Shown: one piece after another, positions 13,129 through 26,208 of the stretch
Layout of the letters: each line of letters begins with the position of its first letter
Position numbering within the stretch: position 1 is the stretch's first letter
Source: Blasia pusilla
Taxonomy: Eukaryota; Marchantiophyta; Marchantiopsida; Blasiales
DNA: 64,000 bases
Direction of reading: 5' to 3'
Assembly (NCBI GenBank): GCA_050084515.1
Contig: CM114273.1
Location: forward strand, 13,082,001-13,146,000
Position numbers and translations under genes: made by a program
Notes under the pieces: model-generated
Databases searched by the model: none
Seen by the model: only the letters and a program-made list of their open reading frames with translations
Told to the model about the DNA's origin: nothing

Positions 13129-14365
13129 CCCTTATTGCCCCATCTGTCTTGCTCTACCTTCCACTATAAGCTATAAAGTGTAGGCTCCACCTCTTGCAAT
13201 CCATATATGTGGATATATCTAGACTTGTTTGTCCATGTTCATTTTTGTGCAACCATGAATGTGCCATATCCACAAGGAGAATCTAGACTGAACTGATCCT
13301 CACAATATGTTGACTCACCATAAATGGTTTGGGGTTGCATAGACGAAATCATATCATTGTCGTGAAGGTAAATGGTGTGATACAAAATTTTGAAATTCAT
13401 GGACGGGAAAGCACCTATCCATGATCCAATCTTGTTTCATGCTACTAATGGTATAGTAGTTTGAATTTCTTGTGTTCGATATGGAGAAACTCGAAAGGAA
13501 AATTTGCGATGATAGAAAAAAGATAGGAAATTCCAGCCAAGGAAAAAAAATTGGTGAAAAAAACATTTTTTATGTAGAAAAAAAGGAATAACCTATTAGT
13601 CATACAATGTTATAAATAACTTAAGCTCATAATAGTATATACTAGCGGATCCGTATGCCATGCACAAACTAATGAAGGGATGTACATCCCTACTCCAAGT
13701 TAGTGAGATGTGACTGACTAATCAGATACGACATGTGTTGCAATAGGAAGCCACCCTATACGATAGGTGTCGACATGCAAGGTGTTTGTTGTTGAGAGCC
13801 TTGTCTCTTATAGAGACGTGTCAACATAATTCCTTGATCAAGATATTTTCTCTTATCTTAACTACAAATCCTTTCTTTTTCTGTATAGACATGGATCTAC
13901 TCTTCATTTATTTATTTCAAATCATTACTATTGTTGGAGGATAAGGTATCCAATTTGCAATGAGCTCTCCGCTTACATTTTACCTTTACTCTTTCACATC
14001 TAAGGGAAATTTGAATTGAAAAGATAATACTTTTAATTCCGACATGTTTATAGTATGCTACTAAAGAGGCTACAAAGTTCAAAAGGTTATTTTGATTTCT
14101 TTTTGTACTCTTCCTTATTTAAATTTTTTTTTTTCAGAAACTTCTTTTCCATCAATAATACTTCTCCCCCTAAATTTAGACTGGAATGTACAAGATTTTC
14201 TTTTTCCAAGAGAAAGAGAAGAATACATTTTTTTTCACATGAGGAGGTGGGAAATTTGTGCAGAATTCCAACTAGTTTTTATTGGTTTCCAATTTTACCA
14301 ACTTTTGGAACTTTTTACATCACATTCCAAAGTTGTTAAAACGAGTAAGTTCCTCTTACAAACTA
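13129..14365. other. AT-rich intergenic DNA
   Basis: No gene recognised. Apart from the possible mini-Helitron it holds T-rich tracts (14100-14330). The open frames there translate to Phe/Ser-rich low-complexity sequence typical of AT-rich non-coding DNA. Confidence 0.5.
13642..13889 (-). mobile_element. Possible degenerate mini-Helitron
   Basis: Read on the minus strand, CTAG followed by T at 13645-13642 is preceded by a decayed GTGCATGGCATACGG, which resembles the Helitron hairpin CCGTGCATGGCACGG at 41896. A TCTATACAG start lies near 13889, but the base before it is G, not the usual A. Both ends are imperfect. Confidence 0.3.
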
Positions 14366-15228
14366 CTAGTATGTTGCCCGTGATTATGCACGTGAGACAT
14401 AGTTTCCTCAATGGAAGGGCCTTAAAAAAATAGGTGTTAATCATAGTTCTAAAAAATTATACTGAAAATTGAAAATTATATTTAATTTCAAAATATAAGT
14501 ATAATTTTCATTTTTAATTAAGAAGTAAGAAATTTTCACCTTTAAATAATACCCATCTCCCTAAGTAATTTCACTCCTCAATAAAATTTTGAACAATAAT
14601 TAATTTTCCCCTTTCATTCTTCCCACCAACTAAATTCACTAACTAAATTCTTAATTAATTTTTATTAACGAAATAATTTTCCTTTTCCATTCAAAATCAT
14701 TTTCCTTTTCCAAACTATCACATGTGAATTAATAAAATTATTTTAAAAAGTAATCACATTATTCATTTCAAAATTTAAATATAATTTCTATTTTCTAAAA
14801 TCCTAGAAGAGTAAGAACATTTCACCTTCAAAATAATTACCCTCCTCCATTCAAATTTAAATGATATCCCAATCCATTAAGTGATTTTATCCTTCCATAT
14901 AATTTAAATAAAATATATTTTCACTCCAATAAAATTTAATTTCCCTTTCCATCAAATATGAATCAAGGCATAAATTATATATTTTTTTTTATTTATAATA
15001 ATAATTCCACTTTATTTATATTTATAGTACCCCTTTATAATATTAAATAATTGATTAATTAAAAAAAACTCTATTCCACTCAAATCCCTATCCGTTTTCT
15101 CTATCCCTATCTATTTCTACCCATATAATGAGGCTCAAACAACAAAATACAATCAGAGTGCCTATTTTCTCATATTATCTCACTATCTTGTCCTACTATG
15201 CATATGGGGTCGCTAATTATTATATAGA
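14366..15228 (-). mobile_element. Non-autonomous Helitron, inverted relative of 40784-41922
   Basis: On the minus strand it begins TCTATATAATAATTAG after a host A (plus-strand 15228/15229). It ends in CTAG followed by a host T (14366/14365). About eleven bases before the end lies a hairpin with CCCGTG facing CACGTG (14377-14394, one mismatch). Helitrons start with TC, end with CTRR after a hairpin, and insert between A and T without target duplication. Long stretches are recognisably the reverse complement of the element at 40784-41922. No protein is encoded. Confidence 0.7.
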
Positions 15229-16780
15229 TGTTGGTTCTAAGTCTCTCATTATCCATCCACAACCTTTAGTTTCGAATGAACAATGGCAATGAGATTCTCA
15301 TAATTATTCAACTAACTTTACATTGAACGGTGATGCAAGGGTTCTCATGATGAGAATCAAATAACTAACTTGACCATTGTTCTTTTTTTTAAAAATTGAA
15401 AGGAAATTTGTTAATATGTATATGTTTCATGGATACAAGTTACTAATTTTTTTGTTTCTTTTAATGATCTTAAGCTATTATCTTATTCTTAACTTCTTAA
15501 GTGAGGAGGTTTGAAGTATCGGGGAATTTTTGGGGAATCAATTTTTCATATGTGAAAACATGAAAACAGGTGGAATATTCAATTGACCTCAAAAGGTCAA
15601 TGGAATTTACTCAAATATTGAAGATGGTAAAATCTTTGAAAGAAAAAGAATTATGAGAATCATCAAAAGAGTCCAATAATTCAAGAATCCCCATCCAAAA
15701 GTCTAGAAGGTAGTTAACTTCAAAGAAAACTATCAATATATGAATCTATAATTGGTGTAATAGGAAAAAAAATTCAAGATAACAACTAGCAATATGTGGT
15801 TAAAAATATCCTTCTTATCTAATATTTTTTAGATCATTTAAATATTTTTATATTAATTAAATAACAATGAAAGAGGAATCTCTCAACGAGTTTTTGTACT
15901 ATTTGTAAGAAATGAACTAGCTTTACCAAATAGGGTTTTGTTCCCTCTTAAAGTAAAAGTTGATCAATTGGCACCTAAACCGCGTATCATCAAAATTTGA
16001 TGAACTTAATTTTTACAAATACTTATGCGGAAATTGTAACATCGATTGCTCCTCTTTTATTTATTTATTTATATATAAGGTTAATTTTAAATTAAACCTT
16101 AAATATTAAAAAAAGGAGAAAAACTTACTTTTCCATTCCATATATAGCCTTTCTTAACATGCAAGAAAATTCATAGAAATTATTTATCATAATCGTTCCT
16201 CATTTCACCAATATTTCCTCAAAGAAAAGCATTATGGAAAGGGTTTCATGTGAAATTATAATGGAAGAAATATAAACACGAGCAAAAGATTAGCTAGATA
16301 GATGAGGAATTCCTTTAATTAAAATAATAATAATGTATTTTAAATCTATTTTCATGAAAAAATAAAAATAAAAATTTTCTCAAATAAAATTATAATCCTT
16401 TTCCCAAAAAATGGACATTAGCATGAGAAAAAATAAATTTTTATCTTTATGAATTTTCAAAATTTTATTTGATATCTTAAAATAATAATCAAGATATTGG
16501 GATATTGATGTCTTGGGTGAAGTTCATTAATAGTAATAATAGAGGATATAAGGATCATTTGGAGAATATATCATACCCAAAAATGTGCAAATTTTAGAGA
16601 AATAAAACCAGTGAGACTTAAACCACGAGCGGGATTCATAATAAGTCAATATCAATCGGGTTGGACGTGGAATTTAGATAATCTCTCAATACACATATTT
16701 TACATGGTGTCGAATGTGACCATCATTGATGCACAATACTTTGGAATAATCCCTTTTTTATGGATTTATCCATCCTCATA
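15229..16780. other. AT-rich intergenic DNA
   Basis: Very AT-rich, with no supported gene or transposon end. Confidence 0.6.
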
Positions 16781-17002
16781 TCTATATTATTATGGGAGAG
16801 TTTTCTTGATTTGCAAACACTTCTGTGTTTGACACGTGGCAACTAGGCAGCAAGAAAATATTTCTCCTCTTACGGGCAGCAAGACAAAAAGTTTGAACTT
16901 GTGTACAACATCATTAATCCTTTCCCTTCACGGGCTATACACTAACAAAAGCTCTTCAAACATTTTTTTTTTTCCCGTGCACATGTACGGGCACCTTACT
17001 AG
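16781..17002 (+). mobile_element. 222-bp mini-Helitron
   Basis: It starts TCTATATTATTATGG after a host A and ends TTACTAG before a host T. An 18-base hairpin (16974-16991, CCCGT facing ACGGG) stands eleven bases from the end. Its last 150 bases resemble the 3' part of the larger Helitron at 40784-41922 (GGCAGC, CATTATTAATCC and TCAAACATTTTTT phrases). It is therefore an internally deleted member of the same family. Confidence 0.75.
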
Positions 17003-17196
17003 TTCCTTCAAGTACCATTTCATTCCATAGGATAAGAGCAAACTTTGTTGACCTTATGTTGTGAGGCTTTCTATAATCATATTTTTCTAGGCTTATCTCA
17101 CTTTCATGGGAACTTAATGCTAATCCACGCACATACTCTCTAAAAAAAGAATTTTTATTTTGAATTTTGAAAGATTGATGTTCTTCTCCTTAACCA

Positions 17197-17373
17197 CTAG
17201 TACTACCATTATTCCATTTCTTGCTTCGGGGCTAGATGTTTAAAAACCCGATGGAATTTGAAGAAAATCACATTTAGTCTTTTCTTCTTTTGGAAGAGTT
17301 CACTTTTTTAAGTGTGAACTCTTCCAAAAGAGTTCCATTCCCAAGAAGAATTTTATTGTCTTAATAGTATAGA
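17197..17373 (-). mobile_element. Possible mini-Helitron with internal palindrome
   Basis: On the minus strand, TCTATACTATTAAGAC begins after a host A (17374/17373) and CTAG ends before a host T (17197/17196). The usual hairpin close to the 3' end is not clear; the nearest one (TCGGG facing CCCGA, 17226-17251) is 26 bases away. A strong stem-loop at 17286-17331 lies inside. Confidence 0.4.
17286..17331. repeat. Stem-loop with 18-bp perfect stem
   Basis: TCTTTTGGAAGAGTTCAC at 17286-17303 is the exact reverse complement of 17314-17331, with a 10-base loop between. Confidence 0.85.
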
Positions 17374-18280
17374 TTTTTGTGCTCAAATTTGGGAGTTCTC
17401 CACTGTGACACCTTAATATTAATCAATTAATATTAAAAAAATATCTAAATTTTAATTAAGTTCATAGGACAAAGGATGATCCTAATGAAATAATATGGTA
17501 AACTTATTTCATCATTTGCTGAATTTGATAGAGAGAAAGGAAACCCTAATCAAATGATATATTAAAGTAGCCTTGCTAGTCGCAACTTAGAGGGTATGAT
17601 GAAATTCTAATATTTTAAAAGGAGACATGTTTAGAGCAAACTACAATACTTATGGGAGTGTACAAATTTATTTTTTAAAATTATCCTTAATAAAAGAACA
17701 TTATCGTTGGGATCTATATAAAAATTCTTTTTTATTTATTTAAATAAATATATTTATTAATTTGTCAAAAGAATCAAGATTTTATGGAACAAATATTTCA
17801 AAGTGTTTGGCTTGTTACCATTTTTCCGTTTTTAGCTTCTATTTTGGAGTTTTGGGAAAACTTTTATTTTAAGGTGTTCGGTATGCACATCATTTCTTCT
17901 TCTAATTTGATTCAATTTTTTTCCAAGGCTAAACCAATAATCATGTCAAAATTTATTCGTCACCAAAATGAACATCCTAAAAATCCATACTCCCATTGGT
18001 AAGCGTGTATATATATATATATATATATTCGTTGTGAGATAATTCTATTTTAATCAGATAATTAAGACCTTTCACAATATTCTTAGCCAAATACTCCGAA
18101 TTGTTTTATTTATAATTACACCACACCATTTCTGGATCCCGAGTAAGATACGATCGAATTTACTTACTCTCTTATGTATTAGACGACACTTTAGATCGAA
18201 TGTATCCGTAACGCCCATGGCATGAACGAGAATATTCCACCTCCACACGAAAAAAAATAAAAATAAAGGAGGAGTTGTTT
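17374..18280. other. AT-rich intergenic DNA with (TA)n run
   Basis: No gene recognised. A TA run occupies about 18008-18028. Confidence 0.6.
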
Positions 18281-18283
18281 AGG

Positions 18284-18780
18284 TCAGAATCCATCCTTTC
18301 TTGCTCTCCCCCACAACCTCGTGCTCATAACTACTCGTCTCCCATCGTGATCACAACCACAAGGGAAAGGGAAAATTAGGTCGAGAGAATCCTTCGAGCG
18401 TTCTGAGGTCCTTCCTCCACATTCGTTTCTTTCTTCGAACGGTCGTCCCTTCTCTGGGCGAGACCGGAAAGAGGGACGCTCCACGATGAGGAGGAAGCGC
18501 TAAGGAGCGACGCGAAAGTGCCGCCAAATACGGTGGCAGGCCGGAGATGAGTAGTGGGCGGCCGTTCCCTCGCTATCTGTGGAGGAAGGAGGGGGGGGGC
18601 GCCTTGGGGGCTCATGGGGTGGTGGGAGGAGGGGAGGGCACGCGCCGCAGCATGATGGTGGCGCGGGCGGGCGGGCGGGCCAGGGGGAGTGGGAGTGGGT
18701 GAAAGAGAGGGGGCGGTCAACGTGAGAAAGGGCGATGTGGACCGTGGTAAGATGTTTTCACCGGCGAATTGTTACATGGG
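18284..18780. other. GC-rich island without a recognisable gene
   Basis: A sharp rise in GC content in an AT-rich setting, with G-runs and GGCG repeats (18585-18690). Minus-strand frames (18376-18720) give Pro/Ser/Arg-rich translations that look compositional. It could be a promoter or first exon of a lost or unrecognised gene. Confidence 0.35.
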
Positions 18781-20623
<1,843 letters not shown>

Positions 20624-21053
20624 GGCAACTGATAGAGTTCCACGATGACAAATCCGAACGAGTAAAGAAAATGATGAATAGTTTACATAGAGACTACGAC
20701 AACTAAGTTTATTGAGGTGGAAAGCACTATGCTCTCAATACAATGATCTCCGAAGTGAACCGTATCTCCTGCCGCTTCCAACGTCTCCTCCCCTACACGC
20801 AAAAAAAACTCAAGGATGGGATTGAAGAAATTGTAAGAGATGGGATAAAGTAAGAGAGAAGATCGAGTTGTGAAGTTTGAGAAGTGCTTTTTTGTTTACA
20901 ACCCCATCCTCCCGCCAAAATTACCACTCAGCTGGGTCCGCGTGAGCACATCCCGCTCCTCCTCTCCCTTCCCGGTTGGCCAAAAATTTCCCCCGCTGCC
21001 ACCAGACCCAACAACACCACAAAATCTAACACCTCCCGATGCAAAACAGCGTG

Positions 21054-21074
21054 CCCTAGCCCTAAACCCTAAAC
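21054..21074 (+). promoter_or_regulatory. Telo-box (interstitial telomere-like motif)
   Basis: CCCTAGCCCTAAACCCTAAAC contains 1.5 perfect plant telomere units and the AAACCCTAA telo-box core. Telo-boxes are common in plant promoters and 5' UTRs and are bound by TRB proteins. The surrounding 20.9-21.15 kb is C-rich and could be a leader of an unrecognised gene, but I find no convincing coding sequence. Confidence 0.6.
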
Positions 21075-21149
21075 AAAACCAAGTGAAGGCTTGTGTGAAC
21101 TTCCTCACCCCTCCTTGCCAAGTTCCAAACTCACTAACTTCTCATTGAT

Positions 21150-21758
21150 CCGTCTCCAAACCCACAACCTTTCTTTGAGATCATAGGTCCGTCTCCATAC
21201 TTGCATAAGACATATCATTCTTTCAAATTAATACACAATTGTACACCAAGACATACATTTTTTTGTTAAGGAAAAAAATGCCAGATTTTTTGTAGTCCAT
21301 CCTAGTTGTGGTTTATAACTACCTTGAGACATGTTGGCAATTTTTGCCGCGATAGTTGTAAAAATACTTTTTTCAGACTAAGTTATCCATCAACCATTTT
21401 AATAAAGATTATAGATTTCAATTTTAGATTGCTCCTAATTTATGGAAAGATCAATTTAGAAATCACTAATCATAAAATGGAAATGAATACCTATGGTAAA
21501 CCCTAAAAAAAGAAATCTTTGATATAGATTATAAAGATGTGAGAAATATTTGAAATCTTAAGAACTTCATTTGATTATTATGGAATATAAAAATAATTTG
21601 TATTCCTAATATCTCTCCTCACTTGTTTACTACTATTTTGGACAAAGATAGACATCAAATTAAGATCATGAAGTTGATACTAATGCAACTACTATGCATT
21701 CTTATATTAGGATTATAAAATTGTGATCCTTCTCATGCTAGAAGTATCATCAATCAAT
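21150..21758. other. AT-rich intergenic DNA
   Basis: No gene or repeat structure recognised. Confidence 0.55.
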
Positions 21759-21802
21759 TTCATTCATAAGTGTAACCAAATTTGGTTACACTTATGAATG
21801 AA
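21759..21802. repeat. Perfect 44-bp palindrome
   Basis: The 22 bases at 21759-21780 are the exact reverse complement of 21781-21802, with no spacer (centre CCAAATTTGG). It could be a cruciform-forming site or the fused inverted ends of a vanished element. Confidence 0.95.
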
Positions 21803-21899
21803 GCATGTCAAATATCGGACAAATCAAAAGCGTATCTTGTACCACAATAGCAAGATTCTTCTATTGGAATTTTATTTCATTTTATTTTATTTCACCCCC

Positions 21900-23829
21900 T
21901 TAAAGGTCCATAGGCTCATGGATCGCACGCGTGTATTCGTATAGTTACGGGGGAACGAAGAATGGGGGGGTCTTTCCATGGCATGGTCCGTCTAATCACG
22001 AGTTTGGGTCCACCATAAGCGGCGACACTTCTTGAGTGCCACGAAAGCTTTCAACCACAAGACAGCTCTATCTACTTGACGTCGCGTTTTCCGACCCTCG
22101 AGATCCCACGCAAGCTCGGAGTTTTAGAAGTCGGGTCTGTGGTTTTAGAGCATGCCGTCGTCGCTCTCCCTCTGACGTAGTGGTGACTGGAAGCTACTAA
22201 GTTGGCGAGAGGTCTCTCGCTAAAGTTGGTTCCAGAGACGTCGCTGAAATGTGCCTCGGTAGCTCCCTCCAGCTACCCTCGATGCGCCTTTAAATCGGAG
22301 TCAGATCTCTGCAGCAGCGATGCAAATCATGGGGCCGCCAGATAGAGTGGTTCTAAAAGCGTCTGCAGATCTGGAGCTACGCGTGCAGGCCCCTAGGATG
22401 TAGTCAGCGAAAGTGACAAGCGCTGGCGCGGAACGACCCACGACAGCAAACGACAACTAAGGAGGGCATTGTGGGGTTGCTAAAGGGCGTCTCGTGGGAT
22501 GCCGATGCTGCGATCCACGGAATGTGGTGACATAACGGAGCGCACAGCGTAACGTCGTCGGTTAGGGTTCTCCCCCGTGCGTCAGGTCCTCCTCGCTTCC
22601 GTGGGGGACAGACAGTCGGCCGATGCGGAGTCTGGCGGACGGACGGACGGGGTGCAAAGTCCTGAGACGCGCCTGCCGTCCCTGGCCGTCCGTCGACAAC
22701 AGCGCGGGACGCGAGGGGAGAATTCAGGGAAGAAAAGCAGTCCCTTCCGTCGTTATTGACGAGCCGGTGGAACGCCGGGAACGATGGTGAGTCGGACGGC
22801 GACAACACGCCAACTCACGACCTGGGCGTCGGCCATGTTGAACGGGCACGAAGGAACTCAACGGCGCCCGGCGGCCGGGAATGGGGGCCGGTAACTGAAA
22901 TGTGTCGGTAACGACTCCGCATCACAACCCATGATATCGCGCCAGCACACGGGCTACCTTAACTCCCCTCCTCCTTCACCCTTCTACAGTCGACGCCACA
23001 ACTGGCAAACCGTCGTGACCCATTCGTGTACCGCAGTATTACGGGCGTGGGAAAGGTAAAATCCCGCTGTGGGTCCTTCCCCCGAGTAAAGTGAAATCGG
23101 ACAGGGGGTTGAAGTCAGGCAGTGCGCGCAGCCCGCGGACGCTGCCGGGCAGGGTGGACCTCCGGGCAGAGGAAGGGTGGAACTCGGTTACACTACTAGT
23201 CCGGTTTTCTCATAAGGAGAGCAGCAGTCTATTCTCACAGTCAGTGCACGCGCTCCTCCTCCTCATCCTCCTCCGCTTCCTCTCGTGCTACGCCCACCAC
23301 AAAGCAAAGAGGCGAAGGCTTTCTTTCGTGCTTCCTCAAGAAGGAGGAGAAATAGGACAGCTCCTGCGCGTGAGATTTGGAGCTCACCTGCTCGCCGAAG
23401 CTTTCGATCGAGGTAAAGGAATTCTGCATTTAACGACGCGAAGATTGACTCCGCCCGCGCACGGGATCCGCGTTTGTAGTCGCTTGCGTCCTCTGGCACT
23501 TCCGCTAGCTCTCGCGGGCCTCAATGTTTCCGGATCTAGACTGCCGTCGTGTGGTCTGATTTTGGCCCTTCTGTTTGAGTTCGAGCGGCGGTCGTGATCT
23601 GTGATCCTGAGACGGCCTTGAACTTGGGGTTTTGGCGGAGAATTGTGGTGCTCGATCAGGTTTTGCCAGGTTTTTGACAATTGCACAGTCTGATCGGTTA
23701 TGTGTATGGCTTTCGCACTGTGCAGGTCGGCGAAACAAGGTTTGGAGCTTGAGAGAAGGATAGAGAGAAGAGAAGTGGCGTGAGGTTTTAAACTGAAGTT
23801 GGTAGTGAAGATTACATCAGGAGCTCACA
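21900..23829 (+). promoter_or_regulatory. CpG-rich RHM upstream region with possible 5'-UTR intron
   Basis: GC and CpG content rise sharply from about 21.95 kb up to the RHM start codon, which suits an unmethylated promoter and leader. A plausible intron lies in the leader: donor CGAG|GTAAAG at 23413 and acceptor TGTGCAG at 23725 (313 bp), preceded by a pyrimidine-rich leader (23250-23290). An intron in the leader would move the transcription start to before 23.4 kb. Open frames in this stretch (minus 22404-22808, plus 23091-23597) have no similarity I recognise and are probably non-coding. No clear TATA box was found. Confidence 0.45.
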
Positions 23830-26208
23830 ATGGGGGACGCGGCACCAGCAGCCTACACTCCCAAGAATATTCTGATTACAGGTGCAGCAGGTTTCATTGC
23901 ATCACATGTAGCTAATCGCCTTGTCCGGAACTATCCGCATTACAAAATTGTGGTGTTGGACAAGCTCGATTATTGCAGCAATCTCAAGAATCTGATCCCA
24001 TCGAAGCATTCGAAGAACTTCAAGTTCGTCAAGGGTGACATCGGCAGTGCCGATCTGGTGAATTACCTGCTGATCACCGAGGGCATTGACACCATCATGC
24101 ACTTCGCTGCCCAAACGCACGTGGACAACTCCTTCGGGAACAGTTTCGAGTTCACCAAGAACAACATCTATGGCACCCATGTTCTCCTGGAGGCTTGCAA
24201 GGTTACAGGGATCATTCGTCGTTTCATCCATGTCAGTACTGATGAGGTCTATGGAGAAACAGAGGCGGATGCCATCGTGGGTAATCACGAGGCGTCGCAG
24301 TTGCTTCCCACCAATCCCTATTCTGCCACCAAGGCCGGTGCCGAGATGCTCGTCATGGCCTACGGACGATCTTACGGCCTTCCGTTCATCACCACCCGTG
24401 GTAACAATGTCTACGGACCTAACCAATTCCCCGAGAAGCTGATTCCCAAGTTCATGCTGTTGGCCATGCAGGGCAAGCCTCTGCCTATTCACGGAGATGG
24501 TGGTAATGTGAGAAGCTACCTGTACTGTGAGGATGTGGCAGAAGCTTTTGAGTGTGTGCTGCACAAAGGTGAGGTTGGCCATGTTTACAACATTGGAACC
24601 AAGAAAGAGAGACGGGTCATTGATGTGGCGAGGGACGTCTGCGGTCTGTTCAACATCAATGCCGATGATGTTATTCAGTTCGTCGAGAACAGGCCCTTCA
24701 ACGATCAAAGGTACTTCTTGGACGATGCTAAGCTCAAGGATCTGGGATGGGCCGAGCGAACCTCGTGGGTCGAAGGGTTGAAGAAAACAATGCAGTGGTA
24801 CATCAACAACCCCGAGTGGTGGGGGGATGTGTCTGGAGCCCTCGTTCCTCACCCGAGAATGCTGCACATGGCCGGCGACGAGAAGTTAACTCCACAAGCT
24901 GAAGAGGGGGTCAACGCCAACGGCCACTCCGCCATCACTGAAAAGGGTAGCGTGAAGCTCGTAGCTCCCAACACCGGGATGGTGGTTCCTCCCAAGATCG
25001 CGGCCCAGAAACCTGCGACCAAGTTCTTGATCTACGGGCGCACCGGGTGGATAGGAGGTCTGCTGGGTAGCATCTGCGACAAGCAAGGCATCGATTATGC
25101 CTACGGAAATGGTCGCCTTGAAAACAGAGCACAATTGGAGAACGACATTGCCACCATCAAGCCCACTCATGTTTTCAATGCCGCGGGTGTCACTGGGCGC
25201 CCTAATGTGGACTGGTGCGAGAGCCACAAGACCGAGACCATTAGAGCTAACGTCGTGGGCGTCCTGACGCTGGCCGACGTGTGCAAGCAAAATGGCCTTT
25301 TGTTGATGAATTACGCCACCGGATGCATTTTCGAGTACGATGAAGCCCACCCGGAAGGAAGTGGGATCGGATTCAAGGAGGAAGATACTCCCAACTTCAT
25401 CGGCTCGTTCTACTCCAAGACGAAAGCTATGGTAATGTCTCCTCGCTAGTGCCGATCCACCCTCCCATTGGTGAATTTCGCATTTCCTTCGATTACAGAG
25501 GCCACGTCTTTCGTTCTCTCTGGCAATTCTCTCTCACTAGCTCGGCGAGGCTGTAGGGTACTACCGAGCTGTCTACTCTCCCTGCATTCCGTGGGGAGGA
25601 GCCCGCATCTGCCGGTGAAGTGGTGACAGGAAAAAAGTACGGGTGTCGTCTTCCATCTCGCTAGAGTGTCGAAGGTCAGCTGAGAGTGGGCTGCCTGCGC
25701 TTGTCTTGATGTTATATGCCGCTAACTCCCTGCTGGTTTTGCGCAGGTTGAAGAGCTCCTGAAGAATTACGACAATGTGTGCACGCTTCGGGTACGGATG
25801 CCCATCACCGTGGACTTGAAGAACCCACGCAACTTCATCACCAAGATCACTCGTTACGAGAAGGTTGTCAACATTCCCAACAGCATGACTATCCTTGACG
25901 AGCTGTTGCCCATTTCCATAGAAATGGCGAAGAGGAACTTGAGAGGAATCTGGAACTTCACCAACCCAGGAGTCGTTAGTCATAATGAGATCCTGGAGAT
26001 GTACCGCGAATATATCGACCCATCTTTCAAGTGGACCAATTTCACGCTGGAGGAGCAGGCCAAGGTTATCGTCGCGCCCAGGAGCAACAATGAGTTGGAC
26101 GCTTCCAAGCTCAAGAACGAATTTCCCGAGCTTCTTTCGATCAAGGAATCTTTGATCAAAAATGTATTTGCCCCCAATAGACAGACCCCCCATAGAAAAG
26201 GAGCTTGA
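23830..26208 (+). CDS. RHM: UDP-L-rhamnose synthase (trifunctional RHM)
   Basis: This enzyme converts UDP-D-glucose to UDP-L-rhamnose in the cytosol: an N-terminal NAD-dependent 4,6-dehydratase, then a C-terminal 3,5-epimerase/4-keto-reductase. There are two coding exons, 23830-25431 and 25747-26208, separated by a 315-bp GT-AG intron (GTAATG...GCGCAG), giving 687 aa, close to the plant RHM length of about 670. The first half has the nucleotide-binding turn GAAGFIA (residues 18-24), STDEVYGE and the catalytic pair in YSATK (Y164, K168). The second half has GRTGWIGG and a second YxxxK (YSKTK). The intron falls right after this second YxxxK. The start ATG follows CACA and gives the expected N-terminus. 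All key residues I can check are present, so the gene looks functional. UDP-rhamnose feeds pectin rhamnogalacturonan and flavonoid glycosides. Confidence 0.95.

Noticed and set aside
21054-21074. Interstitial telomere or chromosome-fusion site
   Set aside because: Only one and a half perfect units; far too short, and it fits a promoter-type telo-box.
22404-22808. 134-codon minus-strand open frame upstream of RHM
   Set aside because: Lies in a GC-rich promoter-like region where long random frames are expected. No similarity recognised.
23902-24867. 321-codon open frame opposite the RHM gene
   Set aside because: It is the antisense shadow of RHM exon 1; the plus-strand protein is unmistakable.
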